Positions 7,150-15,766 of a DNA stretch of 36,569 bases are shown piece after piece. Positions within the stretch are counted from its first letter, which is position 1; every line of letters starts with the position of its first letter. The position numbers and the translations under genes were made by a program. Source of the DNA: a virus; IMG/VR virus record IMGVR_UViG_3300037452_000037, positions 1-36,569 of that record. One strand, written 5' to 3'. A model generated the notes under the pieces. It was not told where the DNA came from and searched no databases. It saw nothing but the letters and a program-made list of their open reading frames with translations.

Positions 7150-8004
7150 TTATGCAGCACAAGTTATATTGGTCCATGTTCCTGCTGCTGTAGCTATATA
7201 CATACGAGTTACAGCTGATGCTGCAGTTGTATTGATATATAAATCACCAACATGAAGAGCTAGGCCGTTTCCGGGAGCTCCTGCACCAGTGTAGATATAA
7301 ACAGGTCCAGGAAGAGCAACAAAGGGAGCTGTTAAAGTTATACCGGATGTACCACCACGAACTGTTGTAGCAGAAGCACCAGTAACTGATCCAACAGAAA
7401 CTGGATGATCTACAGCATTTGTTCCTACTGTAACTCCGCCAGTACCACCATTGATAGTTACTAGAGAAACTCCTGTGCTGCTACCAATACCAATTGATAC
7501 ATCATTTGCAGTTGTACCAATATTTATGGCACCTGCACCTGCTGTTCCACCATTGATAGATACTGCAGTTGCTCCAGTATTATTACCTATATTTATGGTG
7601 TTTGCTGCGGCATCTGATCCAATTCCTATAGTGTGGCCATTCCCATTAAGAGCAAAGTTACCTGTACCAACACTAATAGTTACTGCACCTGTGTTAGTTG
7701 CATTACCTATTGTGACTGCACCGTTTCCTACGGTTGATAAATTTGTTGGACCTGGATTTACTGTTAATGAACTAAATACTCCAGCTCCTCCTCCAGCTAT
7801 GCTTAGCCAAGTTGCTGCGCCAGCTGCTACATTAACAAGTAGATAAGCTGCACTTCCGCCTTTAACAACCCATACTTGTCCTATTGGATAGCCGATATCA
7901 TTTGCACCCGGTGCACGGATACTTGATATTGGTGGTGGAAATATAGGTGATAAAGGACCTTGACCAAGACTAAATGCTGTATTCAGCACTTGATTGTTTG
8001 ACAT
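7150..8004 (-). CDS. Repeat-rich tail fibre/appendage protein
   Basis: 284 residues starting behind AAGGAGATATTA. The N-terminal region has PGANDIGYPIGQVWVVKGG. The centre (about 85-215) is built of T/V-I-x-I/V-G and NGGT-type beta repeats (NTINIGNNTG, AINIGTTAN, VTINGGTGG, HPVSVGSVTG), typical of triple beta-helical fibres. The C-terminus ends GDLYINTTAASAVTRMYIATA, then a W-containing strand, a pattern common in fibre caps. It is probably a trimeric fibre. It is the first gene of this leftward block, divergent from the small cassette at 8134. Confidence 0.78.
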   Translation of the reverse strand: MSNNQVLNTAFSLGQGPLSPIFPPPISSIRAPGANDIGYPIGQVWVVKGGSAAYLLVNVAAGAATWLSIAGGGAGVFSSLTVNPGPTNLSTVGNGAVTIGNATNTGAVTISVGTGNFALNGNGHTIGIGSDAAANTINIGNNTGATAVSINGGTAGAGAINIGTTANDVSIGIGSSTGVSLVTINGGTGGVTVGTNAVDHPVSVGSVTGASATTVRGGTSGITLTAPFVALPGPVYIYTGAGAPGNGLALHVGDLYINTTAASAVTRMYIATAAGTWTNITCAA

Positions 8005-8096
8005 TAATATCTCCTTAATTTGAAGAAAATTACTACTTAAGGAAATATAAGCAAAAAATTTGTTCCACTTCTAGACATTGTGTAAATTTAGTTGTA

Positions 8097-8125
8097 ACAT
8101 TTATACATAGATACATTTATACATA
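8097..8125. repeat. Tandem 13-base direct repeat upstream of RHH gene (candidate operator)
   Basis: ACATTTATACATA occurs at 8097-8109 and again at 8113-8125, 16 bases apart, ending 8 bases before the GTG start of a ribbon-helix-helix protein. RHH proteins typically bind tandem or palindromic half-sites and regulate their own promoters, so this could be its operator. Both repeats contain TATACA, a -10-like element. Confidence 0.45.
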
Positions 8126-8133
8126 AGGAAGAT

Positions 8134-8322
8134 GTGGTTGACAAAAAAAGGCTAACTTGTGAAATACCTGAAGAGTTTCACACTAGATTGAAATATATAG
8201 CATTAAAATATAATATTAGCGTTGCAAAACTAATGAATAGATGGATATATGAAAAGATTCAAAAAGAGGACGAAATAGACTATGGAAGAAAAGAAGTTAG
8301 AGAAAGCGACAGCAAGATGTAA
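8134..8322 (+). CDS. Ribbon-helix-helix (Arc/MetJ-type) DNA-binding protein
   Basis: 62 residues from a GTG start with AAGGAAGAT upstream. The fold is readable: a short strand (RLTCEIPEEF), helix 1 (HTRLKYIALKYN), the turn ISVAKLM, and helix 2 (NRWIYEKIQKE). RHH proteins dimerise and insert the strand into the major groove. It probably controls its own three-to-five-gene rightward cassette embedded between leftward virion genes. Its end overlaps the next gene by 41 bases. Confidence 0.75.
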   Translation: MVDKKRLTCEIPEEFHTRLKYIALKYNISVAKLMNRWIYEKIQKEDEIDYGRKEVRESDSKM

Positions 8323-8509
8323 GACTTGTGTGGTGCAATTCGAGTACTTGAAGTCTCAAAGAAAGAATGCACAATACTGCTCACGGGCTTGCTATAATGA
8401 GTTTTTAAAAAGACCTTCTAGCAAGCCTGTAATTGAAGAAAGTATAACAATAAATAAGAATAATCCAAACTGGTTGAAACAGTTCTTTGGTTTCTTAACA
8501 GGAAAATGA
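8282..8509 (+). CDS. Small zinc-finger protein
   Basis: 75 residues. CKTC at 13-16 and CSRAC at 33-37 (CxxC, then CxxxC) look like a zinc-binding treble-clef or C4 finger with SQRKNAQYCSRACYNEFLK, a pattern also seen at the N-terminus of the HNH-type nuclease two genes downstream (residues 8-33 there). The tail is basic and aromatic. It is likely a nucleic-acid-binding accessory factor. Confidence 0.65.
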   Translation: MEEKKLEKATARCKTCVVQFEYLKSQRKNAQYCSRACYNEFLKRPSSKPVIEESITINKNNPNWLKQFFGFLTGK

Positions 8510-8512
8510 CCA

Positions 8513-8668
8513 ATGAGGATCGCCAAGATTGCATTATTTTTAATAATGCTGAACTTTGTATCGAAAGATACAGAAGATGCTAGTATGGAGCATTGTTGTT
8601 TGAATTGTTATGTATGTAATCATTTTAATAGAAATGATATTGAATTTTATAGTTTAGATGTTGAATAG
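8513..8668 (+). CDS. Small cysteine-rich protein (51 aa)
   Basis: Begins at the ATG at 8513 with CAGGA upstream, 3 bases after the previous stop. The first 15 residues are hydrophobic (IAKIALFLIMLNFV), perhaps a signal or anchor, followed by HCCLNCYVCNHF with four cysteines. It could be a small exported or membrane-associated metal-binding peptide. Support comes from tight packing within the cassette and the ribosome site. Confidence 0.5.
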   Translation: MRIAKIALFLIMLNFVSKDTEDASMEHCCLNCYVCNHFNRNDIEFYSLDVE

Positions 8669-8674
8669 GGAATA

Positions 8675-9400
8675 ATGAGTAAGTTAAGTAAAAATTGTTT
8701 GTATTGCAATAAAGAATATTCATGCAAAGATAATTATGCATATAAAAATCAAAAATATTGTTCTCCTTCATGCCAATATGTTGCCCTAAAAAATAAATTC
8801 ATACAGCAAGCTTTAAAAAACTTTGAGCAATACAGAAATCAAACAATTGGACGACTTACTATTTTAGAATATGACTTTGATAAATCCACAGGACCTAAAA
8901 GATCCTATTATAAAACCAAATGTGAATGCGGAGAAATCAAGTCTATAAGATCTGATTCTATTAAAATATCAAGTGAAAATGGCTGTTATAAATGTGGTAC
9001 TTTCAAATATGGTATCTCTAGAAAAGGCCTTAGTCATACGCCTACTTTTACTATCTGGAAAGGTATGATGCAACGTTGTTATTCTGAGACTAGTTTCAAT
9101 TTCTATTTATATGGTGCAAGAGGAATAAAGGTCAGTGAAAGATGGCATGACTTTGAAAAGTTTTTAGAAGACATGGGAGAAAGACCTTCTGAAGAAAATA
9201 AAGGTAAAGCTTCCAAATACCATATAGATAGAATTAATCCAGATGGAGATTACGAACCTGGAAATTGCAGATGGATCAGTGCAAGCGAAAATCAAAAAAA
9301 TAGAAGAAATATTCATAAGAATGGATACGTGTTTATTAAAAAGGATAGTTTATGTTCTGAATGCTTATCAAAAACCTATAACATAAACTTAAAGGATTAA
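8675..9400 (+). CDS. HNH-type (homing-like) endonuclease with N-terminal zinc finger
   Basis: 241 residues. Residues 8-33 form a C4 finger (CLYCNKEY, then CSPSC). Residues 83-107 carry more CxC/CxxC pairs (KCECGE, CYKCG). The C-terminal core has WKGMMQRCY, YGARGIKVSERW, FLEDMGERP, HIDRINPDGDYEPGNCRW and ENQKNRRN. This arrangement is typical of a phage HNH-like nuclease family that spreads as free-standing homing endonucleases; the H-D in HIDRI and the N in GNCRW would be active-site residues. It sits in a rightward cassette foreign to the leftward structural operon. Confidence 0.78.
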   Translation: MSKLSKNCLYCNKEYSCKDNYAYKNQKYCSPSCQYVALKNKFIQQALKNFEQYRNQTIGRLTILEYDFDKSTGPKRSYYKTKCECGEIKSIRSDSIKISSENGCYKCGTFKYGISRKGLSHTPTFTIWKGMMQRCYSETSFNFYLYGARGIKVSERWHDFEKFLEDMGERPSEENKGKASKYHIDRINPDGDYEPGNCRWISASENQKNRRNIHKNGYVFIKKDSLCSECLSKTYNINLKD

Positions 9401-9401
9401 A

Positions 9402-9521
9402 ATGTACGGAGAAACTTTAAAGCAATTGATTGGTATACCTATTGGCCTTTTAATATTCTGGGCAATAAACCCTATTACCTGGATTTATTATGCAGTTAAA
9501 TGGCTAAGAAAAAATGATTAA
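9402..9521 (+). CDS. Tiny membrane protein (39 aa)
   Basis: 39 residues from the ATG at 9402 behind AAAGGATTAAA. Two closely spaced hydrophobic stretches (IGIPIGLLIFWAI and ITWIYYAVKW) are followed by a basic end (LRKND). It is the last gene of the cassette; its stop overlaps the end of the convergent ejection-type gene by 4 bases. Function unknown. Confidence 0.6.
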   Translation: MYGETLKQLIGIPIGLLIFWAINPITWIYYAVKWLRKND

Positions 9522-10660
9522 TAGGTTAAGCCTAATCCTTGACCAAGTCTTTTTAAAATAGTCGTATCTTCAGATTCTAATCCGCTTTCAAATTTGTTAG
9601 CTAATGCATCTAATTCAGGTTTGGCTACTTTTTCTACAAGGCTATCGTAATTTCTTGGACGCCTACCATGATTAGCTTCTATTATCTTTTCAGAAGCGTT
9701 CTCTCTTATTTCTGATGCTTCATTAAAGTTTTTAAAGTTATTTATGATTCGCCTTCTGCCTTCTTTGCTTTGGCTAAGTGTTGGTATTCTATCCATAAAT
9801 GCACGAAGATCCTGATCTGTTATTCTGGCACCAAAGATAGATTTAGCATCTTTAATGAAATCTTTACTCAATTTATCAAATTCTTGAGCATCTGCTGTCA
9901 TTAAATAATTGATATCAAAGCCGTGACCAAAGATTCCATGAGAAGCCGCTTTAACAATGGAATTCAATAAAGGAAATCCTAGGTTGCCTTCATTGTTTAA
10001 TTTTTCCATTCTAGATAATCTTTTTTTAGATTCTTGAGAAGCCTTATAATCCTTTTTAATTTCATCATAAACAGGCTTAGTTTCTTTATCTATTTCCATT
10101 TGTTGTTTATGAGATAACTTTTGTTCTTCGGCTCTTTGTTTAGCTGTAGGTTGTTTTAATACCTCTGATCCTTTAGGCGAAGGTTTTTGTGGAGACAGTT
10201 GAGGCTTTCTTTCAGTTCTTTCAGGAACAATCGGCTGCACTTCTCTTTCATTATTAAAAGAAGGTGGTTGTGAATTTTGATTATATAAATTCGCTAAATT
10301 ATTAGGTTGTTGATTGAATTGATCATTTTCAGAAGATGATAGTCTTTGTAACATATCAGCTTCTTGAGGTGCTTGATTTGTAAAAATATCAGATTCTGGA
10401 GCTGTATTATTTAATCTTTCAAAATAATTTTTTAAAAATATTCCTTGTACGCTTGGAGATTGAAAAGATAAGGCAGTGGCTAAATCATTAGGTATGCCTG
10501 CATCTTCAAATGACTTGGCAGCTCTTTGTTGATTAATATTTTTATTCATATTTCTAATACGTTCACTTGCAAGTTGTTGCAATCCTGTTGACAACCCTTG
10601 ACCTAATCCTTGACCAAATAATTCGCCAATATTCTGCTTACCTTGAAGAACTTTAACCAT
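9518..10660 (-). CDS. Putative internal virion/DNA-ejection protein
   Basis: 380 residues, hydrophilic. The N-terminus has GELFGQGLGQGLSTGLQQLA. A long Q/N/P/S-rich low-complexity region follows (about 90-180), then charged coiled-coil segments (about 180-220). A conserved C-terminal domain contains FDKLSKDFIKDAKSIFG, ARITDQDLRAFMDRIPTLSQ and GRRRIINNFKNF. This last pattern recurs in proteins placed after tail-hub genes of podovirus-like phages, where ejected internal proteins are encoded. Neighbours (glycine-rich partner upstream, tail genes beyond) fit a P22 gp7/gp16/gp20-like role; this is inference. Confidence 0.68.
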   Translation of the reverse strand: MVKVLQGKQNIGELFGQGLGQGLSTGLQQLASERIRNMNKNINQQRAAKSFEDAGIPNDLATALSFQSPSVQGIFLKNYFERLNNTAPESDIFTNQAPQEADMLQRLSSSENDQFNQQPNNLANLYNQNSQPPSFNNEREVQPIVPERTERKPQLSPQKPSPKGSEVLKQPTAKQRAEEQKLSHKQQMEIDKETKPVYDEIKKDYKASQESKKRLSRMEKLNNEGNLGFPLLNSIVKAASHGIFGHGFDINYLMTADAQEFDKLSKDFIKDAKSIFGARITDQDLRAFMDRIPTLSQSKEGRRRIINNFKNFNEASEIRENASEKIIEANHGRRPRNYDSLVEKVAKPELDALANKFESGLESEDTTILKRLGQGLGLTY

Positions 10661-10669
10661 CTTTTCTCC

Positions 10670-11326
10670 TTAGAATCCACCTTGGCCAAATTGACTTGCA
10701 AAGTTTTGACCACCAAAATTACTACCTCCTAAACCACCACTTAATGCAAAAGCTGGATTAGAAAGTTGCCCTGATTTACCACCCGAGCTTCCTAATAACA
10801 TATTTAACAACCCCATCAAAGCACCGCCTGAACCTCCTCCAGCAAATAATGAAGGTAACTGCCCTAATCCATAACCAAGGCCTCCAGAAAATGCACCTAA
10901 TGCTCCTTGTTGACCTGGTAAAAATACATTTTCAAAAGAAGGTTGCTGAGAATGACCTAAAAGAAGTTTTAATAGACCTTGATCCTGTTGTCGGTTTTGC
11001 ATGTTAAATAATTGTTGTTGACCTGCCAAATTCGCCTCCAGACCAGTTCCAGCTGAACCCAATGCTCCCTGAAATGCACTGGAACGTTGTCCACCTTGCC
11101 CTCCTGTCATTGCAGTAAATCTCTCACTTAATGAGGGTATTGTACTTGTTTGAAATTGCGTTCTAGCCTGCTGAGCCAAAGGAGCAAAATCTGGTCGATT
11201 GCTAAGTAAATTTTGCAATAAAGGTGCTATTTGATTCCCCAATTGAGATTGAATATCTATTTGTTGTGGATTTCTGGTAGGCAACTGTTTAAATTGATTT
11301 TCGGAGCCAGTAAAAAAGTTTGCCAT
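10670..11326 (-). CDS. Glycine/glutamine-rich ejection-type protein
   Basis: 218 residues from the ATG overlapping the upstream stop (TGATG); a GTG one codon earlier is also possible. Sequence is Q-, G-, L- and S-rich: LGNQIAPLLQNLL, then SLSERFTAMTGGQGGQRSSA and LEANLAGQQQLFNM in the middle, and hydrophobic glycine-rich stretches after residue 130 (GALGAFSGGLGYGLG, GALMGLLNMLLG). It resembles the small ejection proteins that precede larger internal proteins in P22-like and related phages and may insert in membranes during DNA entry. Confidence 0.68.
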   Translation of the reverse strand: MANFFTGSENQFKQLPTRNPQQIDIQSQLGNQIAPLLQNLLSNRPDFAPLAQQARTQFQTSTIPSLSERFTAMTGGQGGQRSSAFQGALGSAGTGLEANLAGQQQLFNMQNRQQDQGLLKLLLGHSQQPSFENVFLPGQQGALGAFSGGLGYGLGQLPSLFAGGGSGGALMGLLNMLLGSSGGKSGQLSNPAFALSGGLGGSNFGGQNFASQFGQGGF

Positions 11327-11673
11327 CACTCACCTTTCAGGTTTTGTATTTTTTCAAGAACCTGATTGATCATATCAGCGTTCTTTTCATTTCTTAAGGA
11401 TAATATTTCTCTTTCCATTGTTTCAATATCTATCATATTTTCATTGTATAGATCTTCAACCAACTGCTTAATTGCTTCTATCATTACATGTGCATAATAA
11501 GTCTTACATTTAAAAGGACAATCTACATGATTATCAATTTTGCATGCTCCATTAAGTCTAGCAATTCTATCATTTGGAGAGTTCCAATCTGAACTTTTGA
11601 CTGACCCACATGTTCCATCTGACATAGCATTACAATTAACAACAAATAACAATGAAAATAAAAGCTTCTTCAT
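11326..11673 (-). CDS. Exported cysteine-containing protein
   Basis: 115 residues with a clear Sec signal peptide (MKKLLFSLLFVVNCNA, cleavage likely after NCNA). The mature part has four cysteines (TCGSV, ACKID, DCPFKCKTYY), probably paired as disulfides in the periplasm, then a long C-terminal coiled-coil helix (about 65-112). Export of a phage protein from within the tail operon suggests an envelope role: superinfection exclusion, lysis, or a periplasmic helper for virion entry or exit. Overlaps the next gene by one base. Confidence 0.7.
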   Translation of the reverse strand: MKKLLFSLLFVVNCNAMSDGTCGSVKSSDWNSPNDRIARLNGACKIDNHVDCPFKCKTYYAHVMIEAIKQLVEDLYNENMIDIETMEREILSLRNEKNADMINQVLEKIQNLKGE

Positions 11674-11726
11674 TAAACACCTTAAAAATAAGTTAAATTC
11701 AAACTACAATCATCTTAGATCATGTT

Positions 11727-12137
11727 TCATTGGTTGTTAAGTATAATTGTAATGATTGCTGTAGCCGTTGAAGATAGGGCAGTTAGCAATGCAATCTTAA
11801 GCTTTGTACTTGAATTACAACATTTGTTTTTATTAGCTAATTCTTTTTCAAGTTCTTTGTTTTTAAATGCTTGGTGAATAGAAGCAGACACTACTCTTCT
11901 TATAACTTCCTGAACTTCTGGATCATTAATATCTAAAACAATATTGCGTTCTTCTACATTGACTGGAGTAAATACTTCGTCTATTTCTTCAACTTTTTTT
12001 CTATTAGCACCCCAAACTGGACTTTGTGGTTCGTGTTCTTCTTTTTTTTCTCTACCTTCATCGACATCAAATTTAATTCCTAATTCTAGAGCAGAACAAC
12101 TATAAGACATACATAAAAGAAAAAATAACTTCTTCAT
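11727..12137 (-). CDS. Exported protein with C-terminal membrane anchor
   Basis: 136 residues. A signal peptide (MKKLFFLLCMSYSCSA) is followed by a charged region rich in E, K and V, a helical segment (about 75-100), a CC pair, and a hydrophobic C-terminal helix (about 113-132, ALLTALSSTATAIITIIL). With both ends membrane-targeted, it could span the periplasm; spanins do this, but the layout is not a textbook spanin. It starts similarly to the neighbour at 11326-11673, so the two may have related export and function. Confidence 0.68.
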   Translation of the reverse strand: MKKLFFLLCMSYSCSALELGIKFDVDEGREKKEEHEPQSPVWGANRKKVEEIDEVFTPVNVEERNIVLDINDPEVQEVIRRVVSASIHQAFKNKELEKELANKNKCCNSSTKLKIALLTALSSTATAIITIILNNQ

Positions 12138-12144
12138 ATATCTC

Positions 12145-12693
12145 CTAGAACTTTAAGATCTCTATCACTACATAGCATAAATTATAATTAGATCTATCGA
12201 TTGCACCTGTTCTGATGTTAACATTAACTGCATCTAAATCTAATTGTATATTTTGATTTAATGTAGACGATGCAAAAGGTATAGGTATATAAGTTAATCC
12301 AGTTGTATCTGAAGCAGCTGCGTATATTCTTGTAGCTGAGAATGCAAAATTAAAAGGTATATTATGAGGTACTGATTTAACAGGATTAATGGTTCCATTT
12401 GGCAAAGCTCCAAAATTTACAACTGTCCTAAATACAGGTCTTTGTGTTGGGTTAGTTTGCGTAGAAGAATTGTTTGCTGGATTAGCAAAGTATTGTTGTC
12501 CATTAACAAATTCATATTGAGTGTTGTAGAATCCAATATCGGCAACATTAAGTACATTGGCCATTAAGTTTAAGTTCTGATACATACGTATAAATAATTC
12601 TTTAAGAATTGGATCTATATTCTGCGGAATAGTACTGGGATCCCAGACACTAGTTGTAGGTATCTTTGCACTATATTGTCCTGACGTTGCCAT
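12145..12693 (-). CDS. Tail-associated structural protein
   Basis: 182 residues starting at the ATG at 12693 (TTGGAGTAAT upstream), directly after the hub gene; an earlier in-frame start inside the hub gene is less likely. Residues 15-60 are helical (DPSTIPQNIDPILKELFIRMYQNLNLMANVLN). The rest is beta-rich, ending in strands with RTGAIDRSNYNLCYVVIEIL. The layout suggests a trimeric tail appendage or fibre-attachment protein. No specific family assigned. Confidence 0.68.
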   Translation of the reverse strand: MATSGQYSAKIPTTSVWDPSTIPQNIDPILKELFIRMYQNLNLMANVLNVADIGFYNTQYEFVNGQQYFANPANNSSTQTNPTQRPVFRTVVNFGALPNGTINPVKSVPHNIPFNFAFSATRIYAAASDTTGLTYIPIPFASSTLNQNIQLDLDAVNVNIRTGAIDRSNYNLCYVVIEILKF

Positions 12694-12694
12694 A

Positions 12695-15139
12695 TTACTC
12701 CAATCTTTGACTTGTTGGTTGGGTGTATAAAATGAAAGCCTGAAGTTGGAAATCACATAAGGTGACATTAGGATTAATCATTTGTTCATCAGTAAAGAAC
12801 AGAGCAAGCTGAATAGATTCGCCAGTTGTTTGGAAGTATACTGGATGCCATAATATTTCTTGTGAAGCTTCTAATGGATATAAGGCATATGGTGATGTTT
12901 CCAGAACGCCTGTTCCTAATAAGGCACCTGAAGCTGCACCTTGATCCAACATTGAAACAGTTGATGAAGATGGATAATAATCTACAGTTATTGCACCGGC
13001 TTCTGTTCTTGTTACAGAAAAATCAACCTTGTACAAATATAAACTTCTATCTTTATTGAAGTATGGATTGATCCACTTTGTTTCCATTTGTATGTTAGAA
13101 ACACGGGTTCCGGTTCCTCCTCCATAATAAGTATTAGCTAAAAGGGCACCATACGTATTGATAGTTATATTATTCGCATCAACAACAGTTGCTACCGGGA
13201 AAGTTGTTCCATTCATAAATAGCATTGTTGCTGCATCTGCTACTATATTTTCTGTTAAGATGTAATCAGTGTTACTATAATTTGTTGGGTTAGCAGTAAA
13301 GTTATGATTTATAATAGTTAATGTAATAATTCCTGTTCCGTCATTTACCAAGTTAGTTATCTGCATTGCAGGTGCATTTCTTGCTACGTCTGCTCCGATA
13401 ATAACTACATAGCCTTCAGGAGTTCCTGCTAAAATTTGTCTCTTATTGGCTTCAACTATGTTATCGTTCCATGCAAAGTTAGATTCTTGCCAAGTTAATG
13501 GAATTGAACTAGCCCAAGTCATATCTATAGATTGTTCGAAATAGCCAAATGTAGTATAGCAATCATCAAATAATGCCCATGAACCAGTCTTATAGTTATA
13601 GACTAAGATTTGATTATCAAAGTTCTGAAACTCTGTGACTGCTGTATTCTGGAATATCCAGTAAACAAGCTCAGTATAATAATCTCTTATTCCACATATT
13701 CTTAAAGTGGCACTTCCACTTGTCTTAAAATCATTAAATACTTCGTATGGGATTTTTTGATCTATTCTATCTACGTTACTTCCGTTACAAGCATGGATCC
13801 CAGTATTTCCAGTGACCATAACTTGAGTGTCAAATGGAACTGAACTAAAGGTTCCTTGAGATCCTAACTCAGTGTTAAGCTTCTGCCATATAAAAGGAAG
13901 TATTTCGTTACCAGTATATGCAAGTTCCCAAGTTGATCTTTCAAAATACACAATAAGTCTATCTTTTATAAATTCTGCACTAACAATTTGTTCATCCGTA
14001 GCAGCATCTATGAATCCACCACCGTCTGCATTAACTACACCAGTTGCAAATGGATTATAAGTTTGATTTTGTTCAAGCCATGCATTGGTAGCAAATGGAC
14101 TTCCATTATGTGAATATCTACATCTTGCTGGAAATGCTGTATTTGTTGAAGTTGCATATGTAGCTGGCGTAACTCCAGCCATAGCGGTTGCTCCGTTAGC
14201 GTTATTTTCAATGGTATTCAGCAAGATTAAACGATTTTTAAATGGGAGTATTATTCTACATTGCTGAACATAGTTTGCTATAATTTGATTATTACCAGTA
14301 GTTGTGCGTGTTACTGTAATTGGTTGTAAGTTTGCTGGATTTTGAACCACATCAGGTGAATAACTGAAAGGTGTCCATGCGTTTACACCATTTGCCTGAC
14401 TAAATGTCCAAATAGGATCATCTGTAAGAGCTCCTAATCCTGTACCTTGAGGAGCTGGTACGTTTACTAAGTAATCATTCGTTACAAATAGGGTTTCACT
14501 TGAGCTTGTTATGCCTGTCCAATTGGTTGCCCAAAAATAGTTATTATTTGCTCCGTGAAATAATGGTCGTGCTGGTACACCAGCGTCTACTGATCTGGAC
14601 CAGCCATTTGTATAAACATAAGCAAATTCTTGATCAAAAGCATAACTTGGATGATTATTAATTGCTCCAATTTCATATTGGGTTAATCCCATAACTGGCA
14701 ATGCGGGATACCAATAAATTGGAGTTGCTCCTGCTAAACCTGTACCTGCTATGGTAAATGCACCGTTTGTTGTGCTAAATGTCATATTACCCGCTGATGG
14801 CAAATTGGTTGCTATATCGGCACCTAAAGTTGGTTGCAATACGCCTGCTGTTATAACTGTAAATACCTGGCTGCCTGCTGAGAACATAGAACCTATAGGA
14901 AATATTAAGCCTGGCACGGGACTAATGGGAGCACCGACTGTTCCAACCTGAACTCTTAACCTTGTTAATAATTGATTCCCTTCACCCATCCATATAGAGC
15001 CAAAACGTTTTCTAACACGGCCCCTAAATACATAACAATTTTGCAATAAAGTAAAAGCATCATCTGCTATCAAAAATGGCTTTAGATCTCTTTCTAGACC
15101 TGTATTTATTGGACCAACAAGAAATCTATCAAATGCCAT
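12695..15139 (-). CDS. Large tail hub/nozzle protein (P22 gp10-like)
   Basis: 814 residues, the largest protein of the genome. The N-terminus (FLVGPINTGLERDLKPFLI, then NCYVFRGRVRKRFGS) matches the start of gp10-type 'packaged DNA stabilisation'/tail-hub proteins of short-tailed phages. The rest is beta-rich with W/Y-rich strands, consistent with a beta-propeller hub that closes the portal channel and carries fibres. A module at about 600-690 with INHNFTANPTNY and VATVVDANNITINT resembles the small beta module in the proteins at 17421 and 18281. It lies between the gp53-like fibre gene and the appendage gene, as expected for a tail hub. Confidence 0.72.
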   Translation of the reverse strand: MAFDRFLVGPINTGLERDLKPFLIADDAFTLLQNCYVFRGRVRKRFGSIWMGEGNQLLTRLRVQVGTVGAPISPVPGLIFPIGSMFSAGSQVFTVITAGVLQPTLGADIATNLPSAGNMTFSTTNGAFTIAGTGLAGATPIYWYPALPVMGLTQYEIGAINNHPSYAFDQEFAYVYTNGWSRSVDAGVPARPLFHGANNNYFWATNWTGITSSSETLFVTNDYLVNVPAPQGTGLGALTDDPIWTFSQANGVNAWTPFSYSPDVVQNPANLQPITVTRTTTGNNQIIANYVQQCRIILPFKNRLILLNTIENNANGATAMAGVTPATYATSTNTAFPARCRYSHNGSPFATNAWLEQNQTYNPFATGVVNADGGGFIDAATDEQIVSAEFIKDRLIVYFERSTWELAYTGNEILPFIWQKLNTELGSQGTFSSVPFDTQVMVTGNTGIHACNGSNVDRIDQKIPYEVFNDFKTSGSATLRICGIRDYYTELVYWIFQNTAVTEFQNFDNQILVYNYKTGSWALFDDCYTTFGYFEQSIDMTWASSIPLTWQESNFAWNDNIVEANKRQILAGTPEGYVVIIGADVARNAPAMQITNLVNDGTGIITLTIINHNFTANPTNYSNTDYILTENIVADAATMLFMNGTTFPVATVVDANNITINTYGALLANTYYGGGTGTRVSNIQMETKWINPYFNKDRSLYLYKVDFSVTRTEAGAITVDYYPSSSTVSMLDQGAASGALLGTGVLETSPYALYPLEASQEILWHPVYFQTTGESIQLALFFTDEQMINPNVTLCDFQLQAFILYTQPTSQRLE

Positions 15140-15140
15140 A

Positions 15141-15758
15141 TTAGTATCCTATTACGCAATAATATACATTGGCAGCTACATAAGTATTTATAGCTACTCC
15201 TCTATTTATGACAGTTATTGCTACAGTGCTTAATGCAGAAATCTGAGATGAATAATTTGCTCCTCCTGAATTTCCATTTCCAAGCCAAGCAGCAAAAAAT
15301 CTTGTAAATGGCACAGTATTATCAAAATTGTCCATTCCACCCGCTGCTAGATTTGGTACAGCCACTAATCCCCATTTCATAATTAGACCTGAGGGCAAAT
15401 AGGTCCATCCTTTAAGGCCATTTACCGGAGCAACAGCAGTACTTAAAATTGACTTTGTAAATGGTATCTGAACAGGACCAGCTTGATTATTTTTGTTTAC
15501 AAATAACTCATTAACACCTGCTACAGCAGAAGAATAGAAGGCATTACTATTAGCAAACACTGAGCCTGCTGGCGGATTATTACCAGCGTTTAAAAATAAA
15601 TAGTTAAAACCTGCACCTGGGGCAGTATTTATTCCTGAACTATTATTTATTCCTGGAATACCACCTATAGCACCTAAGATCTGAAAATTCCCGTTAATAT
15701 CACCTTGTGATCTAGATAATTGATCGGGAGCTAACGGAATATTATTTTGATAAGGCAT
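15141..15758 (-). CDS. Tail fibre protein with gp53-like C-terminal tip
   Basis: 205 residues. The N-terminus (LSRSQGDINGNFQILGAI) is a common phage-fibre start. The C-terminal domain (about 115-205) begins GWTYLPSGLIMKWG, the hallmark of the gp53-like or putative-tail-fibre C-terminal beta-sandwich, and ends AANVYYCVIGY. It is likely a small trimeric fibre or tip on the hub encoded next to it (1-base gap). Confidence 0.76.
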   Translation of the reverse strand: MPYQNNIPLAPDQLSRSQGDINGNFQILGAIGGIPGINNSSGINTAPGAGFNYLFLNAGNNPPAGSVFANSNAFYSSAVAGVNELFVNKNNQAGPVQIPFTKSILSTAVAPVNGLKGWTYLPSGLIMKWGLVAVPNLAAGGMDNFDNTVPFTRFFAAWLGNGNSGGANYSSQISALSTVAITVINRGVAINTYVAANVYYCVIGY

Positions 15759-15766
15759 TTACTCTC

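Noticed and set aside
5789-7846. Plus-strand open frames inside the fibre genes (5789-6022, 6128-6427, 7451-7846)
   Set aside because: They are P/A/V-rich antisense shadows of repetitive fibre genes, with no ribosome sites and no known features.
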